A DNA stretch of 15,584 nucleotides from an uncultured Atopobiaceae bacterium (GTDB taxonomy: Bacteria; Actinomycetota; Coriobacteriia; Coriobacteriales; Atopobiaceae): NCBI GenBank assembly GCA_900770865.1, contig CAAGLU010000199.1:1-15584 (forward strand), in the 5' to 3' direction. Made by a program: the position numbers and the translations under genes. Position 1 is the first letter of the stretch. Every line of letters begins with the position of its first letter. Shown here in pieces: positions 1 through 11,427 of the stretch. The notes below the pieces were generated by a model that was not told the origin of the DNA, did no database searches, and worked only from the letters and a program-made list of their open reading frames with translations.

Positions 1-1449
<1,449 letters not shown>

Positions 1450-1454
1450 CGACT

Positions 1455-5900
<4,446 letters not shown>

Positions 5901-5945
5901 CCCACGCACGGGCCAGGCGGCAAACCTGCCGCATAGATAGATAAG

Positions 5946-5976
5946 CGGGCCCCGGCATCGTGCCGGGGCCCGTTTT
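5946..5976 (+). terminator. Intrinsic terminator of rpoBC
   Basis: A perfect 12-bp GC-rich stem (CGGGCCCCGGCA at 5946-5957, its complement at 5961-5972) closes a 3-nt TCG loop and is followed by TTTT. It starts 45 nt after the rpoC stop codon and ends the rpoBC message. Confidence 0.92.
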
Positions 5977-6111
5977 GTGTGCTAGCGCTTGCGTGCCCTG
6001 ATAAGGCTCTGAACGCAGACCAGATTTTGCTCTTCGGCAAATGGCGTTGCGTGCCAGTCAAGGGGTAACCGGGTACCATGACCTGGACGGAATATTGTGT
6101 TGCTGACCGTG

Positions 6112-6119
6112 GGGGAGGA
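6112..6119 (+). promoter_or_regulatory. Ribosome-binding site that decides the arsR-family start
   Basis: GGGGAGGA ends 3 nt before the ATG at 6123. An in-frame ATG at 6078 has no such site, and the 15 residues it would add do not resemble the family. Confidence 0.75.
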
Positions 6120-6122
6120 CCC

Positions 6123-6467
6123 ATGAACGAGGCATGCTCGAGGGACCTTCTCGACGAGTACCTTTCTAACGACGACGTGGTCTATGACGCCACGCAGATT
6201 TTTGACGCGCTCTCTGACCTGACGCGCTTCCGCATTCTGGGGGCGCTCTCGCTGGGCGAGAAGAGCGTCTCCGACCTTGAGGAGATTTGCGCCGTCTCGC
6301 AGTCGGCTATATCGCACCAGCTACGGCTGCTGCGAGACCGAGGACTGGTGACGGCCCGCCGAGACGGACGTCGGGTGATCTACTCGCTGGCAGACGAGCA
6401 TGTGACTACGCTCATCTCCGTTGGTCTGCTGCACGCTGCTGAGCCGGTGCGAGCCAGCGAGGAGTAG
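6123..6467 (+). CDS. ArsR/SmtB-family zinc-responsive transcriptional repressor
   Basis: A 114-residue winged-helix regulator of the ArsR/SmtB family; such proteins bind operator DNA as dimers and let go when they bind metal. Seen: the TRFRILGAL helix at 34-42, the recognition helix at about 59-71 (SQSAISHQLRLLR), and the beta wing with RRDGRRVIYSL. The last helix carries Asp91, His93, His104 and Glu107, with exactly the spacing of the alpha-5 zinc site of SmtB (D104, H106, H117, E120). The alpha-3N site seems lost: where the CadC class has Cys in ELCVCDL, this protein has EKSVSDL, though Cys5 remains near the N-terminus. I infer a Zn(II) sensor, perhaps also Cd(II), acting on the ATPase gene 522 bp downstream, whose promoter holds an operator-like inverted repeat. 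I found no convincing promoter or operator for this gene itself. Confidence 0.93.
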   Translation: MNEACSRDLLDEYLSNDDVVYDATQIFDALSDLTRFRILGALSLGEKSVSDLEEICAVSQSAISHQLRLLRDRGLVTARRDGRRVIYSLADEHVTTLISVGLLHAAEPVRASEE

Positions 6468-6542
6468 GTCGCGCAGGTTCGACCGCATATTTCAGACTGA
6501 CTGCCAACTCCGCGCTCGCTGGGGCGTTTCTGTCTGTTGCTA

Positions 6543-6612
6543 GTTACCGGCCCGTAAGGATCTGGGTGCGTTTGCCCAGATGCGGTCTCGCTCTTCCCGG
6601 TGGGCCGGTAAC
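6543..6612 (+). repeat. ~70-bp repeat unit 1 (forward)
   Basis: Bounded by a perfect 11-bp inverted repeat, GTTACCGGCCC at 6543-6553 and GGGCCGGTAAC at 6602-6612. Inside is a second perfect hairpin, ATCTGGG (6560-6566) with CCCAGAT (6575-6581), so a single strand can fold into a nested structure. It carries CGTTT at unit position 27-31, as the other two units do. Confidence 0.8.
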
Positions 6613-6644
6613 AAAACCGTGGGGTAACAGTCCCCGTAGCCTTT

Positions 6645-6714
6645 GTTACCGCCCTGTCGCTGCAAGAGCGAGCTTATCTGGGCAAACGCGTTAGGCTCCG
6701 AACGTGCCGGTTAC
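6645..6714 (-). repeat. ~70-bp repeat unit 2 (reverse)
   Basis: Bounded by GTTACCG (6645-6651) and CCGGTTAC (6707-6714), exactly 70 bp like unit 1. Read on the minus strand it aligns with unit 1 along its length: GCGTTTGCCCAGAT is identical over 14 bases and CTCGCTCTT over 9, with a few changes and small gaps elsewhere. One end repeat has lost a G and the other has an A/T change. Confidence 0.78.
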
Positions 6715-6739
6715 AGCGGAGCTCTACAACCATGTCCTT

Positions 6740-6808
6740 GTTACCGGTTCGTTGAACTTGCAGCACGTTTCTCCTGTTGGCACGGAGCTAAAGCTACAAG
6801 CCGGTAAC
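6740..6808 (+). repeat. ~70-bp repeat unit 3 (forward, diverged)
   Basis: Bounded by perfect GTTACCGG (6740-6747) and CCGGTAAC (6801-6808), 69 bp in all. The interior has diverged from units 1 and 2 but keeps CG at unit position 11-12 and CGTTT at 27-31, the same offsets as in the others. It lies 25 bp from unit 2; units 1 and 2 are 32 bp apart. Confidence 0.65.
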
Positions 6809-6880
6809 AAGCGGGCGGGTAGGTGCGGAGTGGCTCGTGGATAGCCCCGGCAACAACCCAAAATCAACCACTCTTCTCAG

Positions 6881-6909
6881 TTGACCCCCTATGGGCGCAG
6901 TGCTACTGT
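6881..6909 (+). promoter_or_regulatory. Sigma70-type promoter of the metal ATPase gene
   Basis: TTGACC (6881-6886), a 17-nt spacer, and TACTGT (6904-6909) preceded by TG one base upstream (extended -10). The predicted start point, near 6916, falls inside the inverted repeat at 6915-6936. Confidence 0.75.
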
Positions 6910-6914
6910 TCATA

Positions 6915-6936
6915 TGAACACGTGCTCATGTGTTCA
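6915..6936. promoter_or_regulatory. Operator-like inverted repeat for the ArsR/SmtB-type repressor
   Basis: Perfect 7-bp arms TGAACAC (6915-6921) and GTGTTCA (6930-6936) around 8 bp. The left part also reads TGAA-CACGTG-CTCA, close to the TGA-N6-TTCA sites bound by SmtB-type repressors. Its place at the transcription start fits repression by blocking RNA polymerase. Assignment to the regulator at 6123-6467 is inferred from that position and from the motif. Confidence 0.65.
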
Positions 6937-6989
6937 CGAGATTGGACACGTGAGCGCCAAGGTGTACGGCTGAACCAACGGAGGACACG

Positions 6990-9005
6990 ATGTCTTGCTC
7001 ATGCTGCCACCACGAGGATGACGATAAGGACGAGAAGGCCACCTGCGCTACCTGCGCCGATGAGGACGGGGAGACGCTCGAAGGCGAGGGCGACGAGGAG
7101 GACGAGGATGATGACGACGATGACGATGAGGATCCGTCGGTCCTCAAGCGCCGCATCATCATTGCTGCCGTGCTTCTCGTTGCGGCGGTCATCATCCAGC
7201 GTGTAACGAACCTTCCGCTCTGGGCGCAACTCCTCATCTACCTGCCGTCCTACGTGGTCGCGGGAGGTAGCGTTATTGCCGAGGCCGCCGAATCCGTGGC
7301 GCACGGGCATCCCTTCGACGAGGACTTCCTCATGTCCATTGCCACCATCGGTGCCCTGCTCATTGGCTTTGTGCCCGGTGGAGAGCCCCAATTTGCCGAG
7401 GCCGTCTTCGTGATGCTCTTCTTCCAGGTGGGCGAGCTCTTCGAGGGCATCGCCGAGGGCAACTCCAAGCGCTCGATCAAGGAGCTCCTAGACATCCGCC
7501 CCGATACCGCAAACGTCGAGCGCAACGGCGAGGTGGTCGTTGTCGACCCCAATACGGTGCAGGTGGGGGAGATCATCCTGGTAAAGCCTGGCGAGAAGAT
7601 CCCCCTCGACGGAACCGTGGTCGAGGGCACCTCTAGCCTCGACACGCGTGCCATCACGGGCGAGTCCGTGCCACGCTCGGTCAAGCCTGGCGAGGATGCG
7701 TTCTCTGGCTGCGTGAACCTTTCCGGCGTGCTTCGCCTACGCGTGACCAAGGCCTTTGGCGAATCCACGGCAAGTAAGATCATCGACATGGTCAAGAACG
7801 CCGGGTCCAACAAGTCCCACTCTGAGAAGTTCATCAAGCGCTTCGCCAAGGTCTATACGCCAATCGTGGTCTACTTGGCCATTGCTGTGGCGATACTCCC
7901 ACCGCTCGTCTCGGGTGACTTTGGCGCCAACTTCGCCAAGTGGCTCCTGCGCGCTCTCACCTTCCTCGTAGTCTCGTGCCCCTGCGCGCTGGTCCTCTCG
8001 GTACCCCTCACGTTCTTTGGCGGCATCGGCAGCGCCTCCAAGCACGGCATCCTCGTGAAAGGCTCGAACTACCTCGAGGCCCTGGCAAAGGCGCAGACCG
8101 TTGTCTTCGACAAGACGGGCACGCTCACCAAGGGCGTCTTCAAGGTCACAACGGTCCACCCGTCGCGTCTGACCGAGGAGCAACTCCTCCACCTGGCCGC
8201 TCATGTGGAGCACAACTCCACGCACCCCATCGCGGCCGCGCTTCGCGATGCCTATCCCAGTGACCACGATGGCTGCACCGTGTCAGACGTTACCGAGGAG
8301 GCAGGCCACGGCGTGCTTGCCACGGTCAACGGCCATAGGGTGGCCGTTGGCAACGACCGCCTGATGGATGAGGTGGGTGCCACATGGCAGGGATGCCATA
8401 CCGCCGGGGGCACCGTGGTGCACGTGGCCGTGGACGGCGAGTACGCCGGTCACATCCACATCTCAGACGAGGTCAAGGATGACTCCCGCGAGGCGATTGC
8501 CAACATCAAGGCCGAGGGCGTCCGCCGCTGCGTAATGCTCACGGGCGACCGCGAGGATGCTGCGGCAAGCGTCGCCCGCGACCTCGGGCTTGACGAGTAC
8601 CACGCGGAGCTTCTCCCTGCGGGCAAGGTGGATCAGGTCGAGCGCCTCCTTGACGAGCGCGAGGGCGACGCTACGCTCGCCTTTGTGGGCGATGGCATCA
8701 ATGACGCGCCGGTTCTCGCCCGTGCGGACGTGGGGATTGCCATGGGTGCCATGGGCTCGGATGCCGCCATCGAGGCCGCCGACGTGGTTCTCATGGACGA
8801 CAAGCCCTCCAAGATTGCCGTGGCCATTCGCATTGCACGCCGCACGATTCGCATTGCCCGTCAGAACATTGTCTTTGCCATTGCGGTGAAGGTTGCCATC
8901 CTCTGCCTGGCCGTGGTTGGTCTCGCCCCCATGTGGCTCGCCGTCTTTGGCGACGTGGGCGTTATGGTGCTCTGCGTCCTCAACGCTACGCGCGTTCTGC
9001 GCTAG
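6990..9005 (+). CDS. zntA: Zn/Cd/Pb-type P1B ATPase (heavy-metal efflux pump)
   Basis: A 671-residue membrane pump that uses ATP to export soft divalent metals across the cytoplasmic membrane. Seen: TGES (223-226, actuator domain), CPC (330-332) in the sixth membrane helix, the phosphorylation site DKTGT (Asp374), the HP motif (His412-Pro413), GDGIND (567-572), and FGDVG with Asp655 in the last helix, matching the Asp that marks the Zn/Cd/Pb (P1B-2) subgroup. Membrane helices lie at about 55-71, 79-98, 110-128, 137-155, 292-308, 318-346, 627-650 and 652-668. There is no ferredoxin-like HMA domain; the N-terminus is a Cys/His cluster (Cys3, 5, 6, His7, 8), a CATC pair (19-22) and an acidic run at 35-48. 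ATG start with GGAGG at 6980-6984. A zinc-controlled efflux gene is inferred from the upstream repressor and operator. Zinc and cadmium cannot be told apart from sequence. Confidence 0.95.
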   Translation: MSCSCCHHEDDDKDEKATCATCADEDGETLEGEGDEEDEDDDDDDDEDPSVLKRRIIIAAVLLVAAVIIQRVTNLPLWAQLLIYLPSYVVAGGSVIAEAAESVAHGHPFDEDFLMSIATIGALLIGFVPGGEPQFAEAVFVMLFFQVGELFEGIAEGNSKRSIKELLDIRPDTANVERNGEVVVVDPNTVQVGEIILVKPGEKIPLDGTVVEGTSSLDTRAITGESVPRSVKPGEDAFSGCVNLSGVLRLRVTKAFGESTASKIIDMVKNAGSNKSHSEKFIKRFAKVYTPIVVYLAIAVAILPPLVSGDFGANFAKWLLRALTFLVVSCPCALVLSVPLTFFGGIGSASKHGILVKGSNYLEALAKAQTVVFDKTGTLTKGVFKVTTVHPSRLTEEQLLHLAAHVEHNSTHPIAAALRDAYPSDHDGCTVSDVTEEAGHGVLATVNGHRVAVGNDRLMDEVGATWQGCHTAGGTVVHVAVDGEYAGHIHISDEVKDDSREAIANIKAEGVRRCVMLTGDREDAAASVARDLGLDEYHAELLPAGKVDQVERLLDEREGDATLAFVGDGINDAPVLARADVGIAMGAMGSDAAIEAADVVLMDDKPSKIAVAIRIARRTIRIARQNIVFAIAVKVAILCLAVVGLAPMWLAVFGDVGVMVLCVLNATRVLR

Positions 9006-9036
9006 ACGGCTCTGCGAACATAAATGCTTGAACCTC

Positions 9037-9070
9037 GCCGCCACCGGAGAATTTCGCCTCCGGTGGCGGC
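9037..9070 (+). terminator. Strong hairpin after the metal ATPase gene, probable terminator
   Basis: A perfect 13-bp stem (GCCGCCACCGGAG at 9037-9049, complement at 9058-9070) with an 8-nt loop, 32 nt after the ATPase stop codon. No T run follows, so it may be a U-less terminator or a message-stabilising end. Confidence 0.6.
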
Positions 9071-9159
9071 AGGCCTATCTCAGGCTGACATGATGGGAAT
9101 ACTGTCAATTGCGTATGCCGTGGAGAAGGCCACGGCCGCGATGACAGAAGGGAACCGCC

Positions 9160-10272
9160 ATGAAGCTGTTGCGTGCGATGCGTGAGCCCCTGAAGTACGT
9201 CCAGGGCAAGGGTGCCCTGCTCAAGTTCAAGGACGAGATGGGCTACATGGGCAAGCGCTGGCTCTTCGTGTGCTCGAAGAGCGGCTACAAGGCCTGCCAT
9301 GACCAGCTCGAGGAGAGCTTTGGCGACGCAGATGACTACCGTCGCTACGAGATCTTTGGCGGCATCTCGAGCAAGGGCGAGATTGCCAAGATGAAGGCAA
9401 TCGTCGAGGAGGACAACATCGATGCCGTGGTGGCCGTGGGCGGCGGCTCTGCCGTCGACACCGCCAAGGCCACGGCATACTACACCGGCAAGCACGTGGT
9501 GATCATCCCCACCGTTGCCGCTACGGACGCACCTTGTACGGGTCTCTCGGTCATCTACAACGACGACGGCAGCTTTGACAAGTACCTCTTCTATCCCACC
9601 AACCCCGATGCCGTTATGGTGGACTCTCAGGTCATTGCCAACGCGCCGGTGCGCTTCCTGGTCGCCGGCATGGGTGACGCCCTGGGCACCTACTTCGAGG
9701 GCCGCGCGTCCATACGCACCGAGTCTCCCAGCCTTGAGGGCACGGGCATCACACGTGCCGGCATGGCGCTCGCCAAGCTCTGCTATCAGACGCTGCGTGA
9801 CTACGGCACCCAGGCGCTTGCTGCGTGCGAGAAGCACGTGGTGACGCCTGCCCTGGACGCCATCATCGAGGCCAACGTCTACCTCTCTGGCGTTGGTGCC
9901 GACAACGTCAACTGCGCGGCGGCGCACTCCTTCTACAACGGCCTCACCTCGCTTGGTGGCCACAGCGTGCCCCACGGCAACTGCGTGGCCTTTGGCACCC
10001 TGGTGCAGCTCACGCTCGAGGGCGCAACGGAGGAGGAGTTCCTCGACGTGCAGGAGTTCTGCCTCGAGGTTGGCCTGCCGGTCACGCTGAAGGAACTGGG
10101 CATCACCACCGACGACGAGATTCGCACCATCGCCAAGAACGCCTGCGTCCCCGGCGAGACGATCCACAACCTGGCAGGTGACGTCACGCCCGACGAGCTC
10201 TATGCAGCCATCGTGGCAACGGATGCCATTGGCAGGACCGTCCTTGGTCTGGATGACGACGAGGAGGAGTAG
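9160..10272 (+). CDS. gldA: Glycerol dehydrogenase (NAD-dependent, iron-ADH superfamily)
   Basis: A 370-residue cytoplasmic enzyme expected to oxidise glycerol to dihydroxyacetone with NAD+, or run in reverse. Seen: the nucleotide-binding GGGS...DTAK block (Gly94-96, Asp100, Lys103); the family stretch IPTVAATDAPCTGLSVIY at about 115-132; and the three zinc ligands Asp173 (GMGDALGTYFE), His256 (AAHSFYNG) and His272 (VPHGN), at almost the same numbers as in the Bacillus enzyme. Length is normal for GldA. Family members usually have Lys after the three glycines; here it is Ser97, as in other iron-type alcohol dehydrogenases, so the substrate is less certain than the fold. The C-terminus ends in an acidic DDDEEE. 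ATG start with AAGGGA at 9148-9153. The gene is a single unit between two hairpins; no dihydroxyacetone kinase gene is beside it. I could not settle its promoter. Confidence 0.9.
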   Translation: MKLLRAMREPLKYVQGKGALLKFKDEMGYMGKRWLFVCSKSGYKACHDQLEESFGDADDYRRYEIFGGISSKGEIAKMKAIVEEDNIDAVVAVGGGSAVDTAKATAYYTGKHVVIIPTVAATDAPCTGLSVIYNDDGSFDKYLFYPTNPDAVMVDSQVIANAPVRFLVAGMGDALGTYFEGRASIRTESPSLEGTGITRAGMALAKLCYQTLRDYGTQALAACEKHVVTPALDAIIEANVYLSGVGADNVNCAAAHSFYNGLTSLGGHSVPHGNCVAFGTLVQLTLEGATEEEFLDVQEFCLEVGLPVTLKELGITTDDEIRTIAKNACVPGETIHNLAGDVTPDELYAAIVATDAIGRTVLGLDDDEEE

Positions 10273-10306
10273 CGGAAGCGCCTACTCCACCAAGCTTTGC
10301 GGTGAC

Positions 10307-10340
10307 GGGCGGGGTGCCACGCAGGTGGCCCCGCCCTTCT
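10307..10340 (+). terminator. Intrinsic terminator after gldA
   Basis: GGGCGGGG and CCAC (10307-10320) pair with GTGG and CCCCGCCC (10325-10336) around a GCAG loop with a 2-nt bulge, followed by TTCT. It lies 34 nt after the gldA stop codon and separates it from the ribosomal protein genes. Confidence 0.75.
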
Positions 10341-10406
10341 CGTGTCCAGAAGCCCCGTTTGCGTGTGCGTCACGTGAAGAAGGGATACGCCCGGGCCCGT
10401 GGCTTT

Positions 10407-10435
10407 TTGACAACTGCAGCGGGCGCGCGTAACGT
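10407..10435 (+). promoter_or_regulatory. Promoter of the rpsL-rpsG-fusA-rpsJ operon
   Basis: A consensus TTGACA (10407-10412), a 17-nt spacer and TAACGT (10430-10435). The start point would be near 10442, giving a leader of about 80 nt before rpsL. The leader contains a perfect 10-bp palindrome, CGTGTACACG, at 10485-10494, of unknown meaning. Confidence 0.8.
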
Positions 10436-10511
10436 ATCACCTCGCGCCAATCCAGGGTGACGGTGCTGCGCTGCCCTTAAGATTCGTGTACACGCACGTA
10501 GATAGGTATAG

Positions 10512-10518
10512 AAGGAGA
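10512..10518 (+). promoter_or_regulatory. Ribosome-binding site deciding the rpsL TTG start
   Basis: AAGGAGA lies 5 nt before the TTG at 10524. No ATG or GTG in this frame fits the conserved start PTINQLVR, so TTG is the start codon. Confidence 0.8.
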
Positions 10519-10523
10519 GAACT

Positions 10524-10895
10524 TTGCCTACCATTAACCAGCTCGTCCGCCACAGCCGCGTGAGCGTCAAGGCCAAGTCCAAGAACGCCGCGCTCCAGCA
10601 CAACCCCCAGAAGCGTGGCGTCTGCACCCGCGTCTTCACCACCACGCCCAAGAAGCCTAACTCCGCCCTCCGCAAGGTCGCCCGTGTGCGCCTCGTGAAC
10701 GGCATCGAGGTCACCGCCTACATCCCCGGCGAGGGCCACAACCTGCAGGAGCACTCCATCGTGCTCATCCGTGGCGGCCGTGTTCGTGACCTCCCTGGTG
10801 TCCGTTACAAGATCATCCGTGGCGCCTACGACTGCGCTGCCGTCCAGAACCGCAAGAAGGCCCGTTCCCGCTACGGCGCCAAGCGCGGCAAGTAA
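10524..10895 (+). CDS. rpsL: 30S ribosomal protein S12
   Basis: A 123-residue protein of the small subunit decoding centre, of normal family length. Start codon TTG, set by the conserved PTINQLVR N-terminus and the AAGGAGA site. Seen: QKRGVCTRVFTTTPKKPNSA at 29-48 with Lys43 and Lys44, the GEGHNLQEHS block at 69-78, and the decoding loop GGRVRDLPGVRY at about 84-95. In this loop position 88 is Arg (codon CGT at 10785), where Escherichia and Mycobacterium have Lys; Lys88-to-Arg is a classical streptomycin-resistance change there, so this organism may be naturally less sensitive. First gene of the str operon, 45 nt ahead of rpsG. Confidence 0.98.
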   Translation: MPTINQLVRHSRVSVKAKSKNAALQHNPQKRGVCTRVFTTTPKKPNSALRKVARVRLVNGIEVTAYIPGEGHNLQEHSIVLIRGGRVRDLPGVRYKIIRGAYDCAAVQNRKKARSRYGAKRGK

Positions 10896-10940
10896 ACCAT
10901 CACAAGCAACGCAAGCCAACTGTTCTAGGGAGATATAAAC

Positions 10941-11411
10941 ATGCCGCGTCGTGCAGCAGCAGTGCGTCGTGAGGTCCAGCCTGACGCCGTCTACAACAAC
11001 CGCCTCGTGACCCAGCTCATCAACAAGGTCCTCCTCGATGGCAAGAAGGCCACCGCGGAGCGCATCGTCTACGGTGCCTTCAACATGGTCGCCGAGAAGA
11101 CCGGCGAGGATCCCCTCTCCGTCTTCAAGAAGGCCATGGACAACATCCGTCCTACGCTCGAGGTCAAGCCTAAGCGCGTTGGTGGCGCCACCTACCAGGT
11201 GCCCATGGAGGTCAACTCCCGCCGTGCAACCACCCTGGCCATCCGCTGGCTCGTGACCTTCTCGCGTGCCCGCAAGGAGAAGACCATGGCAGAGCGTCTC
11301 GCCAACGAGATCATGGACGCCGCTAATGGCGTGGGCGCCTCCGTCAAGCGTCGTGAGGACCTCTACAAGATGGCCGAGGCCAACCGCGCGTTCTCTCACT
11401 ACCGCTTCTAG
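10941..11411 (+). CDS. rpsG: 30S ribosomal protein S7
   Basis: A 156-residue primary binder of the 16S rRNA 3' domain; it nucleates assembly of the 30S head and contacts E-site tRNA. Seen: MPRRAAAVRREVQPD at the N-terminus, then LINKVLLDGKKATAERIVY, the KPKRVGGATYQVPMEV beta-hairpin at about 75-90, ATTLAIRWLV, and the basic C-terminal part ending in ANRAFSHYRF. Length and order are those of normal bacterial S7. ATG start with AGGGAGA at 10927-10933. It lies between rpsL and fusA in the usual str order, 16 nt ahead of fusA. In other bacteria S7 represses its own operon; no such site could be recognised here. Confidence 0.98.
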   Translation: MPRRAAAVRREVQPDAVYNNRLVTQLINKVLLDGKKATAERIVYGAFNMVAEKTGEDPLSVFKKAMDNIRPTLEVKPKRVGGATYQVPMEVNSRRATTLAIRWLVTFSRARKEKTMAERLANEIMDAANGVGASVKRREDLYKMAEANRAFSHYRF

Positions 11412-11427
11412 TTGGGGGTAGCAGTAT

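Larger units (their letters stand above)
6468..6989. other. 522-bp non-coding region between the regulator and the metal ATPase
   Basis: No credible gene is seen. An open frame at 6823-7206 runs mostly over the ATPase coding region in another frame and is not recognisable. Positions 6468-6542 hold nothing I can name. Positions 6543-6808 hold three related ~70-bp units bounded by GTTACCGG and its complement. Positions 6809-6880 are plain. Positions 6881-6936 hold the promoter and operator of the ATPase gene, followed by its ~74-nt leader. Confidence 0.85.

Noticed and set aside
6065..6072. GTAACCGG upstream of the regulator gene as another repeat-unit end
   Set aside because: No partner end about 70 bp away on either side and no CGTTT at the right offset; probably chance.
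6078..6122. An upstream ATG that would lengthen the ArsR-type regulator by 15 residues
   Set aside because: No ribosome-binding site, and the added residues (with a GGG run) come from the GGGGAGGA site of the better start at 6123.
6543..6808. The ~70-bp units as integron attC sites
   Set aside because: Length and dyad shape are similar, but the ends read GTTACCG rather than the required GTTRRRY/RYYYAAC, and there are no cassettes or integrase.
6823..7206. An open frame covering the ATPase promoter and 5' end
   Set aside because: It overlaps the certain ATPase gene in another frame, and the sequence is low-complexity Arg/Thr/Ser.
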